Shown here piece after piece: positions 48,073 through 58,079 of a stretch of DNA of 64,000 nucleotides. The notes below the pieces were generated by a model that had not been told where the DNA came from, ran no database searches, and worked only from the letters and a program-made list of their open reading frames with translations. Position numbers and translations under genes: made by a program. Source of the stretch: Bacteroidota bacterium (lineage in GTDB: Bacteria > Bacteroidota > Bacteroidia > AKYH767-A > OLB10); the NCBI GenBank assembly GCA_016713525.1, contig JADJOZ010000001.1, positions 496,001 through 560,000 of the forward strand. The letters run 5' to 3'. Each line of letters starts with the position of its first letter. Position 1 is the first letter of the stretch.

Positions 48073-50665
48073 TCAATTGCTGAATATGAAATTATTATTC
48101 GGGTCGAGACCAATCGTGATTTTATCATCGCGATTCACTTTTCCCGCCAGAATCTGTTTACTCAGTTCATTCAGGATTTTCTTTTGAATTACCCTTTTTA
48201 GAGGCCTGGCTCCAAACTGTGGATCAAATCCAAGTTGCGATAACCAGTCGAGAGCTTCATCAGTTACTTCAAGATTTACACCCTGACCAGATAACATTTT
48301 TCGGAGTCCGTTCAGCTGAATTTCAACAATCCCTTTAATCTCGTTTCTGGTCAGCGGATTAAACATAATGATTTCATCTATCCTGTTCAGGAATTCCGGA
48401 CGGATAGTTTTCTTTAGCAGATCATTGACTGCTACCCGTGTCGCTGCAAGAATCTCATCCCGGTTCGAATCATTAAGGTGTTCAAAGTTTTCCTGAATCA
48501 AATGTGCACCTATGTTGGATGTCATGATGATTATCGTGTTCTTGAAATTGGCAGTACGTCCCTTATTATCGGTTAACCGGCCATCATCAAGAACCTGCAG
48601 TAAGATGTTAAATACATCCGGATGCGCTTTTTCAATTTCATCCAGCAATATCACACTGTAAGGTCTTCTGCGTACAGCTTCGGTTAATTGTCCGCCCTCA
48701 TCATAGCCTACATATCCGGGAGGTGCACCAATTAGTCTTGAAACTGTGTGACGTTCCTGGTATTCACTCATATCAATCCGTGTCAGCGAATTTTCATCGT
48801 TAAACAGGTACTCGGCAAGTGCTTTTGCAAGTTCCGTTTTACCTACTCCGGTGGTTCCCAGAAATATGAAGGAGCCAATTGGTCTTTTCATATCCTGCAA
48901 ACCGGCACGACTCCTTCGAACGGCATCAGCAACCGCTGCAATTGCATCTTCCTGTCCGACCACACGCTTGTGTAATTCATCTTCCAGAAGCAGTAATTTC
49001 TCACGCTCACTCTGTAGCATTTTCTTTACCGGAATTCCGGTCCATTTCGAAACCACTTCAGCTATATCTTCACTATCGACTTCCTCTTTAATCATAGCAC
49101 CTTTCGATTGCTGCATCTTAAGCAATTGTGCCATCAGCTGTTCCTTTTTGGCCTCCGCTTCTTTAATCCGCCCATAGCGAATTTCAGCAACCTTACCATA
49201 GTCACCGGAACGTTCTGCCTGATCAGCTTCCAACTTGAACTGTTCAATACCCTCTTTCAGATTCTGAACCTGTTCTGCCAATTCTTTTTCTGCCTGCCAA
49301 TGCGATTTTATTTTGTTGCGTTCTTCATTCAAATTGGCAAGCTCTTCGTTTAGTTCCGCTAAGCGACGATCATCATTCTCACGTTTTATGGCTTCCCGTT
49401 CAATTTCGAGCTGCATGATTTTACGTTGGACTGCATCTAATTCCTCAGGAACTGAATCCATTTCCAAACGTAATTTGGAAGCTGCTTCATCAATCAAATC
49501 GATTGCTTTGTCAGGAAGGAAGCGATCGGTTATGTACCGTTCCGATAATTCTACGGCTGCAATAATTGCCTCATCTTTAATTTGAACTTTATGGTGCGAT
49601 TCATAACGATCTTTCAGTCCACGTAAAATTGCTATGGCATCCTGTGTGTCGGGTTCCTCGACTAAAACTTTTTGGAAACGACGTTCAAGAGCTTTATCTT
49701 TTTCAATATACTTCTGATATTCACCAAGTGTGGTGGCACCAATGGCGCGCAGTTCTCCGCGTGCTAATGCAGGTTTTAAGATGTTGGCAGCATCCATTGC
49801 TCCTTCGCCACCTCCTGCACCTACCAGTGTATGAATTTCATCAATAAACAACACCAGATCACCTTCTGCGCTGATAACTTCTTTTACCACCGCTTTCAGC
49901 CGTTCTTCAAATTCACCTTTATATTTTGCACCTGCAATAAGGGCACCCATATCGAGTGAAAAAATGGTTTTTGTTTCAGATTTTCCGGTACATCACCATT
50001 AATGATACGATGTGCTAATCCCTCAGCAATTGCTGTTTTACCAACACCGGGTTCACCGATCAGAATAGGATTGTTTTGGTTCTCCTCGATAATATCTGCA
50101 ATACACGACGAATTTCTTCATCACGACCAATAACGGGATCCAATTTTCCCTGACGTGCAAGTTCATTCAGATTCTTGGCATATTTGTTAAGAGCATTGTA
50201 GGTTTCTTCCGCACTTGCAGAAGTTACACGCGAACCTTTTCGCAATTCGAGAATGGCAGCCTTAGCTTCTTTCTCATTCACTCCCGATTCCCGCAATAGC
50301 GATGCTACTTTATCTTTTCCGTTGAGTAAACCAAGAAATAAATGTTCCAGAGAAACAAAATCATCTTTGAAATCTTTAAGTAAAGAAATTGCTTTTTGAA
50401 GCGCCTGATTAGCATCACTGGAAAGATAAGGCGTTCCTCCGGAAACTTTCGGATACTGACTAACCAGAGTTTGCAGTTGCTGCGAGAGTGTGGCCATGTT
50501 CACATTCATTTTTTTCAGAATGTAGGGAACCACATTTTCATCAACTTCCAGTAAAGCCTGCATTAGGTGACCGGTTTCAATAGACTGTTGACCATTCTGT
50601 GATGCCAGCTGTTGAGCCTGTTGCACCACTTCCTGTGATTTAATGGTGAAATTATTGAGATTCAT
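48073..50665 (-). CDS. clpB: Chaperone ClpB (two frameshifts)
   Basis: Hsp100 disaggregase, about 864 residues after correction. N domain (1-150: MNLNNFTIKSQEVVQQAQQ), NBD1 (Walker A GEPGVGKTA, Walker B LVLFIDEIHTLVGAGG), coiled-coil M domain (about 400-520), NBD2 (GTTGVGKTELAKALAE, ILLDEIEKAHPDVFN), C domain with GARPLKRVIQKKI. One base is missing in the T4 run at 50074-50077 and one at 49974-49976. Both are A runs on the coding strand, and restoring them gives RRTKNNPILIGEPGVG and NLKTKTIFSLDMGALI. Such damage in a core gene points to sequence error. An inverted repeat upstream may be a heat-shock operator. Confidence 0.95.
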
Positions 50666-50741
50666 AATTGCGTGTTTACGATTTTATTAGCTCAGCCTCA
50701 TGCTCCAAAACCCTACCAATTATTAAATGGCTGTTTTTCAC

Positions 50742-50784
50742 GTCAATTTGGCAGGTCAGGAAAATTAAAATTGACAACTTGCCA
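50742..50784. promoter_or_regulatory. Nested inverted repeat upstream of clpB
   Basis: GTCAATTT (50742) pairs with AAATTGAC (50768), and TGGCAGGT (50749) pairs with ACTTGCCA (50777). It lies between clpB and the divergent ydjM-like gene, some 80-120 bases before the clpB ATG. Candidate operator; not CIRCE. Confidence 0.4.
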
Positions 50785-50833
50785 GTCGCCAAGGGAATTT
50801 TAGGTGAAAATGGCGCTGTCGGCTTGGTTTGAT

Positions 50834-50841
50834 TACTTTTG
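50834..50841 (+). promoter_or_regulatory. -7 box for the ydjM-like gene
   Basis: TACTTTTG, 11 bases before the ATG at 50852, implying a very short mRNA leader. Confidence 0.5.
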
Positions 50842-50851
50842 TGTTTAGATT

Positions 50852-51861
50852 ATGGATTCACTGACACATATAGTAGCCGGGGCAGTCACCGGAGATCTCA
50901 TTTTAGGAAAGAAAGTAGGCAAAAAAGGTATGTTATTCGGTGCTATCGCCGGAAGTGCTCCTGATGTAGATGCCGTACTTAATTTTTTTGTGTCCGATGT
51001 CGATTCGTTGGTGATGCACCGGGGAATTACCCATTCCATTTTTGTAGCACTAACAATAGGGCCATTACTGGGATGGCTTATGTGGAAGTGGTTTAAGAAG
51101 CAGGAGGAACTCGATCGGGGTGGATTGCTTTGGTAACAATTAATATTTTATTCCATCTCTTCCTGGACATGTGTACAGTTTATGGAACGGGATTACTGAC
51201 GCCATTTTCAGAACAACGGTTTTCATTTGATACTATTTTCGTTGCAGATCCACTTTATACCATTCCTTTACTCATTGCATCTGTTGTATTGTTGATACTG
51301 AAATCCGATAGCACCGCCAGAGCTCGTGTTGCAATAACCGGCTTGATATTGAGTAGTGCTTACATGACCTTTGCATTTTATGCACATGCTAAAGCAATCG
51401 GTAAATGTGAAACTGCATTGCAATCAAGAAATATAAATGCTACATCAATAATCGCCACGCCCACACTAATGAATACGGTACTTTGGAATATTGTCGCGGC
51501 CGATACTGGAGGATATTGGAATGGTTACTGCTCAGTGTTAGATGCTGAAAATGAAATTCCGGAACTAACTTTTATTCCCCAACAAGTATATCTTTCTGAC
51601 TCCATACAATCGAAAGAAGACCTGGCAAAAATGATCCAGTTTGCTGATGGTTTTTATACATTGACCAATGAAGAAGGCAAAATCAGATTCAATGTATTAC
51701 GTTTCGGACAGGTTTCAGGCTGGATTGATCCGGCATCAAAATGTGCCTTTAGCTTCGACATGACTCCCGGAGCCGACAACTCCATGGTAGTACAACAAGG
51801 ACGAATTGAAACTACAAAGAAAGAAGTGTTGGAGGCGATGGTGGAGAGGATGGGGTTTTGA
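50852..51861 (+). CDS. YdjM-type membrane-bound hydrolase (one frameshift)
   Basis: About 336 residues after correction. An inner-membrane protein of the YdjM/DUF457 metal-dependent hydrolase family: MDSLTHIVAGAVTGDLILG, GSAPDVDAVLNF, MHRGITHSIFVAL, followed by HLFLDMCTVYGTGLLTPFS and more helices, then a soluble C-terminal domain (from about 190). Conserved His and Asp may bind metal. The T run at 51129-51131 seems one base short. One more T joins GGLLLVTINILFHLFLD. As written, it is split at 51136. Substrate unknown. Confidence 0.87.
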
Positions 51862-52491
51862 AAAAGTCATTGGCGGCAAAGCCGCTGTCATTTGCAGCAG
51901 AGCTGCGTCATTAGGTCATTGGCGGCAGAGCCGCTGTCATTGAGTCAATAGTAGTTATTTTTTGTGCATGTTTCCAAACATAATTTTGAATTGGGTATTT
52001 TACATTTTGCATTATACATTCTTGAATTTAAATTTATGATTTTACATTTCAACGAATTTCCTTCTGAGCAATAGTGTCTTCATTTCCTCCAATTTCCAAT
52101 TTGAAAAATAGTTGTAATTATTCTTTATTTGCATGTCAATTAATGGAATAGAAAAAATCTTGACTATAATTTGCAACTTTGAAGAAAATTTCTAATTTTA
52201 CATATAGTATTCACCAAACCCCTTCCATTCCCCCCCAAGAAGATTGGGGAATTTAATAGTATAAATGAGTTTTAAAAAAGTCGATGCATACAAAGAATCG
52301 AGTGAAAGTTCTGTCAGATTTTCAGGCAAAGTCAAAAATTCCAGATTGCTGTTTGAATGGTTAAATTCTGGAATATACTTATTAAAAGCATATGATGCCG
52401 CTGGCAAAATTTGGTACAGTTCATTTGCTAAAATTGACTGACATTCTTCACCGTAGCCACAATGTGTGGCTACCGTAATATTTTATAAATT
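51862..52491. repeat. Gene-free repeat island 2
   Basis: About 630 bases. Three AATGAC/GTCATT words each carrying a small hairpin (GGCGGC aaa GCCGCT, GCAGC aga GCTGC, GGCGGC aga GCCGCT) at 51868-51945. Nine degenerate heptamers of the form nnnnATT or nnnGAAT (51986-52048). A TTCCTTCTGAGCAATAG word (52067-52083) that is the complement of 24120-24140. CCAATTT doubled (52089-52102). A palindrome GTAGCCACA atg TGTGGCTAC (52453-52473) just before the next gene. A weak minus-strand frame at 52198-52407 is discounted. Confidence 0.7.
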
Positions 52492-53993
52492 ATGAAAATA
52501 AGAATATTATTTCTACTGGTTATTTTTTTAACTTGTTCCAATTGCATGGCTCAATTTAAAAACAATGTTTGGTGTTTTGGTGATAGTGCAGGTGTGAAAT
52601 TTGATCAGGGAACAACTCAATTATTTAATTCATCCACAGTTTCCCGAGGTGGAAGCTGCACCATTTCCGATTCAGTTGGTAACTTACTTTTTATACTAAT
52701 ACAGATTACCTTTTTTTATACAATCAAGGATTTGCTGCATTAGGTGTTGTTTGGGATCGTAATCATAATTTAATGCAGAATGGCGATACATTGATAGGCG
52801 ATTTATTATTTCAGGAACAGGTTATTGTCCCTTTGCCTGGTTCGTCTCATCTCTTTTATATTTTCACACCTAGTGTTTTGGTTTTTTATGGGTTTTGGTA
52901 TTCAGTAGTCGATTTGAATCAAAATGGAGGATTAGGGGCTGTGGTTCAAAAAAATGTGCAGATGACCAATTACCAGGCATCAGATTGTGTGACGGCTGTA
53001 AAACATGGTAATGGCAGAGACTGGTGGGTGTTTTTTAGAAGGTTTGATGTGGTAAATGATTCCATGTACAGGTATTTAATAACTCCCTTAGGTATCGAAG
53101 GACCATTCGTTCAAAATATTGGCACTCCCACCGATAATGGATTCATGCATACCACATTTTCGAAGGATGGTTCCAAATACTTGGTTGTTGATAGGCGAGG
53201 ATTAATCGAAGTTTATGATTTTGATCGTTGCAGTGGACTATTTACCAATGTTACCACAATCGAACAAGAGCAGCCTTCAGGGTTGGTGCCATACTATTTT
53301 GGATGTGAATTTTCTGCCAGTGGGAGATATATTTATGTTTCTAGTAATGATGATGTGGAATCTCGAATAGTTCAATTTGACCTTATGTCACCCAATATTC
53401 CTGCAAGTAAAGACACCATAGCTGATTTGTCACTTCCTCCAACAGGAGGATTACTCAAACGTGCGCCTAATGATAAGATTTATTTTTCATGTGTGTACAA
53501 TGATGGAATTTTAGCTTATCCATACCCTGATTCAGTCACAAGCATTTATAACCTAAATCTTAGCGTTATTAATTATCCCGATAGTGCTGGTACAGCTTGT
53601 GATTATTCACCTTTTAGTTTTTACCTAGGAGGAAATGAAACATATTGGGGATTGCCGAATAATCCAGAGTATGAATTGGGTGCCTTGGCAGGTAGTCCAT
53701 GCGATACGTTAGTAGGAATTGGTGAAGCCCCGCAAATACAACAAGCGGCATTGAATGTTTTCTATCACACTGCATGGGAAAAAGCCTTCATAAATGCCTC
53801 CAACTTAAAAGGCAAAACCGGCAAGTTGTTGGTTTATGATATGCAAGGGAAAGTTGTTCATTCGGAGCCATTACGTATACTGAATGGGTATTATACGCGG
53901 GATTTGTCGATGGCAGGATTTTCCAATGGGATGTACCTGGTTGTTTTGGCGACTGAAAAAGAGAGATTAACCAAGAAGTTGATGGTGGAGTAG
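52492..53993 (+). CDS. T9SS propeller-like protein, copy 1 (one frameshift)
   Basis: About 500 residues after correction. Signal peptide (ending NCMAQ), then the family opening FKNNVWCFGDSAGVKF, shared with many Bacteroidota proteins beginning N-V-W-Y-F-G. Repeated strands of a beta-propeller follow (VTAVKHGNGRDWWVFFRRF, IEVYDFDRCSGLF, APNDKIYFSCVYNDG). A type A sorting domain ends it (LLVYDMQGKVVHSEPL, FSNGMYLVVLATEKE). The T5 run at 52688-52692 should be T6. Then GNLLFYTNTDYLFLYNQG joins the two frames. Secreted to the surface by T9SS. Head of a three-copy tandem family; function unknown. Confidence 0.82.
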
Positions 53994-54024
53994 CCTCTTC
54001 GCCATTTTTTTGTATTTTAGCCTG

Positions 54025-55530
54025 ATGAATTTAATTCGACCTCTTTTCTAATTCTTGCCTGTAGCATCATTGCCTACGGTGTAAATGCACAAAAAGAAAT
54101 GCAGTTTGGTGTTTTGGTGATAGTGCAGGTGTGAAATTTGATCAGGGAGCAACTCAATTATTTAATTCATCCACAGTTACCCGCGGTGGAAGCTGCACCA
54201 TTTCCGATTCGGTTGGTAACTTGCTTTTTATACTAATACAGATTATTACTTTTTATGGAACCAAGGTTTTGTTTCCTTAGGTGTTGTATGGGATCGTAAT
54301 CATAATTTGATGCAAAACGGTGACACGTTAATTGGTTCTCTATTGTTTCAGGAACAGGTTATCGTCCCATGGCCAGATTCGTCCCATCTTTTTTACATAT
54401 TTACACCTAGTGTATTGTTTTTTTACGGGTTTTGGTATTCAGTAGTCGATTTGAATCAAAATGGAGGATTAGGGGCTGTGGTTCAAAAAAATGTGCAGAT
54501 GACCAATTACCAGGCATCAGATTGTGTGACGGCTGTAAAACATGGCAATGGCAGAGACTGGTGGGTGTTTTTTAGGAGGTTTGATGTGGTAAATGATTCT
54601 ATGTATAGATATTTAGTTACTCCATCAGGAATTGAAGGACCCTTCGTTCAAAATATTGGCACTCCCACCGATAATGGATTCATGCACACCACATTTTCTA
54701 AAGATGGATCTAAATATTTGGTGGTTAATTACCGAGGCTTAATTGAAGTTTATGATTTTGATAGGTGCAGTGGATTATTTTCAAATGTAACAGTCATCGA
54801 ATCTGAAAGATTGCCTTCATTGGTACCAAAATATACTGGGAATGCATTTTCTGCATCAGGCCGTTACATTTATGTAAGTACAACTGACAATGCTGATACC
54901 TACTTGTACCAGTTCGATTTATTAGCTCCTGATATAACAGCATCTAAAACACTCATATATTCTGTGCAAACTCCCTCATATTTTGGGTATATGCGACTAG
55001 CTCCTGACAATAAAATTTATTGCTCTTTGAATTATTATGATGGAATTAACACATATCCTTATACCGATAGTTTAAATAATAATTTCAATCAAAACATGAG
55101 CGTCATAAATTATCCGGATAGCGCTGGAACTGCTTGCGATTTTTCTCCATTTAGTTTTTACCTGGGAGGAAACGAAACGTATTGGGGCATGCCCAACAAC
55201 CCTGATTACGACCTACCCGCACTAGCTGGCAGTCTTTGTGATACGTTGGTGGGAATAGGTGATGCCCCACAAATACAACAAGCTGCCTTAAATGTTTTCT
55301 ACCACACAGCTTGGGAAAAAGCATTCATTAATGCCTCAAATTTGAAAGGCAAAACCGGTAAGTTATTGGTTTATGATATGCAGGGAAAGATTGTTCATTC
55401 GGAGCCACTCAAGATATTGAATGGGTATTATACCAGAGATTTGTCGATGATTGGTATGGCTGATGGAGTTTACCTTATTGTTCTAGAGACGGAACAGGAG
55501 CGGTTGGTGAAAAAAATGGTAATTGAGTAA
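54025..55530 (+). CDS. T9SS propeller-like protein, copy 2 (three frameshifts)
   Basis: About 502 residues after three single-base repairs: a T at 54035-54036, an A at 54097-54099, a T at 54225-54229. The frame then reads MNLISTSFLILACSIIAYG, QKENAVWCFGDSAG and GNLLFYTNTDYYFLWNQG. From 54307 on it is open and matches copy 1 closely, including the sorting domain (LSMIGMADGVYLIVLETEQE). The break at 54225 is at the same T run as in copy 1. Blocks at 54104-54246 and about 54426-54597 are almost identical in DNA to copy 1 while the rest has diverged. Could also be a real pseudogene. Confidence 0.7.
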
Positions 55531-55604
55531 TATCGCAATGTCTACATGAATAGAGATTTGTACTTTGTAGGCATCCTCGCCTCAGGCAAGGACGATGGTG
55601 GGTA

Positions 55605-55751
55605 TATGATATAGTTGGAAAGTTAGTTTGGAAACAATCCAATCCCGAAACAATAATAAATATTCAATGGCTTGAAGAAGGAACCTATATTGTTCGGGCA
55701 TATGATTCTTCAGAACAGCATTACCAAAGGAAATTTGTAAAAATTAAATAA
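55605..55751 (+). pseudogene. Orphan T9SS sorting-domain fragment
   Basis: A 48-codon open stretch reading YDIVGKLVWKQSNPE and later WLEEGTYIVRAYDSS, ending KFVKIK at TAA 55749. This is the last part of a type A sorting domain, but of a different lineage from its neighbours. It has no start and no body. Upstream it abuts a GC-rich inverted word (CCTCGCCTCAGGCAAGG at 55574-55590). Probably the remnant of a lost member of the cluster. Confidence 0.6.
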
Positions 55752-55754
55752 GAA

Positions 55755-57287
55755 ATGAGAGCAAATTGCCAATTTAAATTCCTAACAAAAATCGTAATAC
55801 TCATATTATGTGGTTGCATATACTCAATTGAATTATCTGCTCAATTCAAGAATAATGTATGGTGTTTTGGAGATTCTGCCCTGATAGATTTTACTAGCGG
55901 GGTTCCGGTTTCTGGTGTGTCATCATTAGATACTCGCGGGAGCTGTATTTCCATTTCAGATACTAATGGAGATTTATTGTTTTATGGGAATACGAGAGCG
56001 GGTATTGGAAATCCTTCTGGATTACTTTGGAATAAAGTAAATCAGTTAATGCTAAATGGTGATTCCATAGCTGGAAGTGGCTGGTATCATGAATTGGTAA
56101 TTGTGCCAAATCCTGCAGATGATTCATTATATTATTTGTTCTCAATTGGTGTAACTTATTCCATTGGTTTACTATATTCAATTATTGACATGAAGGGAGA
56201 TAATGGTTTAGGAGCGGTCATACAAAAAAATATACCACTTTTAGGTAGCATCCGAATGGTAGATTGTCTTACCGCAATTAAGCATGGCAATGGAAGGGAT
56301 TGGTGGGTGATAGGTAGAGAGTCGACTTTTCATTTAGGTACTAGCAATAATTCGTGGTATGTATATCTAATATCTCCTTCAGGTATTTCGAACATTGCTA
56401 TTCAAAACATTGGATCTTTGAATGGGACTAATTCAGGTCGGTTGAGTTTTAGTTCTGCTAGCAACAAGTTGTGTTTTGTCAGCTTACCGGGATTATTAGA
56501 ACTTTATGATTTTGATCGTTGTAGTGGTATCATAAGCAATCCATTAAACATTGAGCCAGTTCCTCCAGGTGCACCTTATCCCTACTATTGGTCAAGCGAA
56601 TTTTCTCAAAGTGGTCGGTACTTATATGTGACATCTTCAACGGTGAATGGAATATTATGGCAGTATGATACCTGGGCATCTAATATTGCAGCCTCCAAAA
56701 CATTGATTTGGCAAATGACTTTCCCTCCTGCAACCATAGGTTCAGTTAAACGCGGCCCTGACAATAAAATTTACCTCAGTTGTGCATGGAATGATTCAAC
56801 TAATAGCAATAATTATCCATATCCTCCAACAGCATACTACACCGAAAATATGAATCTCAGTGTCATCAACTCACCAGACTCTGCCGGTGCTGCCTGCGAT
56901 TTTCAACCATGGAGTTTTTACTTAGGTGGCAAACGCACTTATTGGGGCCTCCCCAATAACCCCGATTACGACTTGCCCGCATTGGTAGGTAGTCCGTGTG
57001 ATACGTTGGTATCGCAAAATGAGTTGGCAGGGGCAGAAGGCAGTCTTCAAGTTTACTACCACCCGGCATGGGAAAAAGCATTTATTAATGCTTCTCATTT
57101 GAAAGGGAAAATCGGTAATTTATTGGTCTATGATTTGCAAGGGAAAGTCATTCATTCGGAGCCACTCAGGATACAGAATGGATACTACACCAGAGATTTA
57201 TCTATGATCGGTAGGGCTAATGGGGTTTACCTTGTGGTGGTAGAGACGGAACAGGAGCGGTTGGTGAAGAAGGTGATAATTGAATAA
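55755..57287 (+). CDS. T9SS propeller-like protein, copy 3 (intact)
   Basis: A 510-residue intact member of the tandem family and the template for mending the other two. Signal peptide (ending IELSAQ), FKNNVWCFGDSALIDF, SCISISDTNGDLLFYGN, propeller strands (LTAIKHGNGRDWWVIGRE, LELYDFDRCSGII, GPDNKIYLSCAWNDS), YYHPAWEKAFINASHLKGK, then the type A sorting domain (LLVYDLQGKVIHSEPL, ANGVYLVVVETEQERLVKK). More diverged from copies 1 and 2 than they are from each other. Role unknown. Confidence 0.87.
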   Translation: MRANCQFKFLTKIVILILCGCIYSIELSAQFKNNVWCFGDSALIDFTSGVPVSGVSSLDTRGSCISISDTNGDLLFYGNTRAGIGNPSGLLWNKVNQLMLNGDSIAGSGWYHELVIVPNPADDSLYYLFSIGVTYSIGLLYSIIDMKGDNGLGAVIQKNIPLLGSIRMVDCLTAIKHGNGRDWWVIGRESTFHLGTSNNSWYVYLISPSGISNIAIQNIGSLNGTNSGRLSFSSASNKLCFVSLPGLLELYDFDRCSGIISNPLNIEPVPPGAPYPYYWSSEFSQSGRYLYVTSSTVNGILWQYDTWASNIAASKTLIWQMTFPPATIGSVKRGPDNKIYLSCAWNDSTNSNNYPYPPTAYYTENMNLSVINSPDSAGAACDFQPWSFYLGGKRTYWGLPNNPDYDLPALVGSPCDTLVSQNELAGAEGSLQVYYHPAWEKAFINASHLKGKIGNLLVYDLQGKVIHSEPLRIQNGYYTRDLSMIGRANGVYLVVVETEQERLVKKVIIE

Positions 57288-57320
57288 TTTGCTAATGTGC
57301 TGATGTGCTGATTTTTTATT

Positions 57321-57558
57321 CCTAAGTAAAAAGGTGTGACTGCACCATGGTTGAAAGTTGAAAGTTGAAGGTTGAAAGTTGGCTTTCTTAGTAAAAAGAT
57401 GTGACTGCAATTTAATGTGCTAATTTGCTGATGCGTTGCCCTGAGTGCAGCCGAAGGGTGATGGTGTGCTGATTTTTTTTCCACAGTAAAAAAATGTGAG
57501 TGCACTTGATTTGATGATTTGGTGATGTGTGTTCCTGAGTAAAAAAATGTGGCTGCAC
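57321..57558 (+). repeat. Four-copy CCTnAGTAAAAA-type unit
   Basis: Units at 57321-57345, 57386-57409, 57481-57505 and 57534-57558. The shared core is AGTAAAAA followed by (A/G)nTGTG(A/G)(C/G)TGCA. The intervals of 40, 71 and 28 bases consist of heptamer-like words such as GTTGAAA and TGATGTGC. Confidence 0.8.
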
Positions 57559-58048
57559 CAAGTTAAAAGTTGAAAGCCCAACCTGAGTCCGCCGGTTGGC
57601 TGATTGAAGGGTTGAGTGTTAAGTTTTGTAGTCTGTTATACAGTTTCGATTTTTAAAAGTAATTCACATCTATATCTCTCCTCATCGCGCAAGCGCATTT
57701 CTCTGCGTCTCCCTAACTCTGCGTTCAAAAAAAATTATAAGGAGAATTCATCGGCGGAAATTTATTCAGTATTCTGCATGATGTTTTATTGAGTATTGAT
57801 TAACAAGAATTGAATATTGAACAATGGCATTTTGGTAGAACACCACATTGATTTATGCGCAAAATTCAATTTATCATCAAAACGAAATTATCTATTGAGC
57901 AATAACATATTGTTCGTGCACTAAACCCAGGTCCCCGCAAGAAGCTTTAGCATTGATGCGGGGTCTGCGCAGAATTCAATCTATCATCTATCATCTATCA
58001 TCTATCATCATCATAACGAAATTTTCTTCCGTGCAGAAACAAAAAATC

Positions 58049-58076
58049 CTTAATCCTTAATCCTTAATCCTTAATC
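58049..58076. repeat. (CTTAATC)4 tandem repeat
   Basis: Four perfect heptamers, reverse complement of the GATTAAG array at 23992-24040. Confidence 0.95.
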
Positions 58077-58079
58077 CTC

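Larger units (their letters stand above)
57288..58079. repeat. Gene-free repeat island 3
   Basis: About 790 bases with no credible gene. Contents: GTGCTGAT and (GTTGAAA)n short repeats; four copies of a 25-base unit (57321, 57386, 57481, 57534); a CCCTGAGTGCAGCCGAAGGG word (57440-57459); an ATTCAAT-type tract inverted relative to 24697 (57791-57825); GGTCCCCGCAAGAAGC..GGGTCTGC (57930-57968), the inverse of 24057-24103; TATCATC heptamers (57979-58011); TTCTTCCGTGCAGAAAC; and (CTTAATC)4 (58049-58076) ending 4 bases before the cls stop codon. Confidence 0.75.

Noticed and set aside
52198..52407. Minus-strand frame of 69 codons (open back to about 52483)
   Set aside because: No ATG start, no recognisable family, and it runs through a C-rich word typical of intergenic DNA in this phylum. 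Treated as chance.
57321..57558. CRISPR-like array
   Set aside because: Repeat units differ from each other, intervals are 28 to 71 bases and consist of the same simple words, and no cas gene is near.
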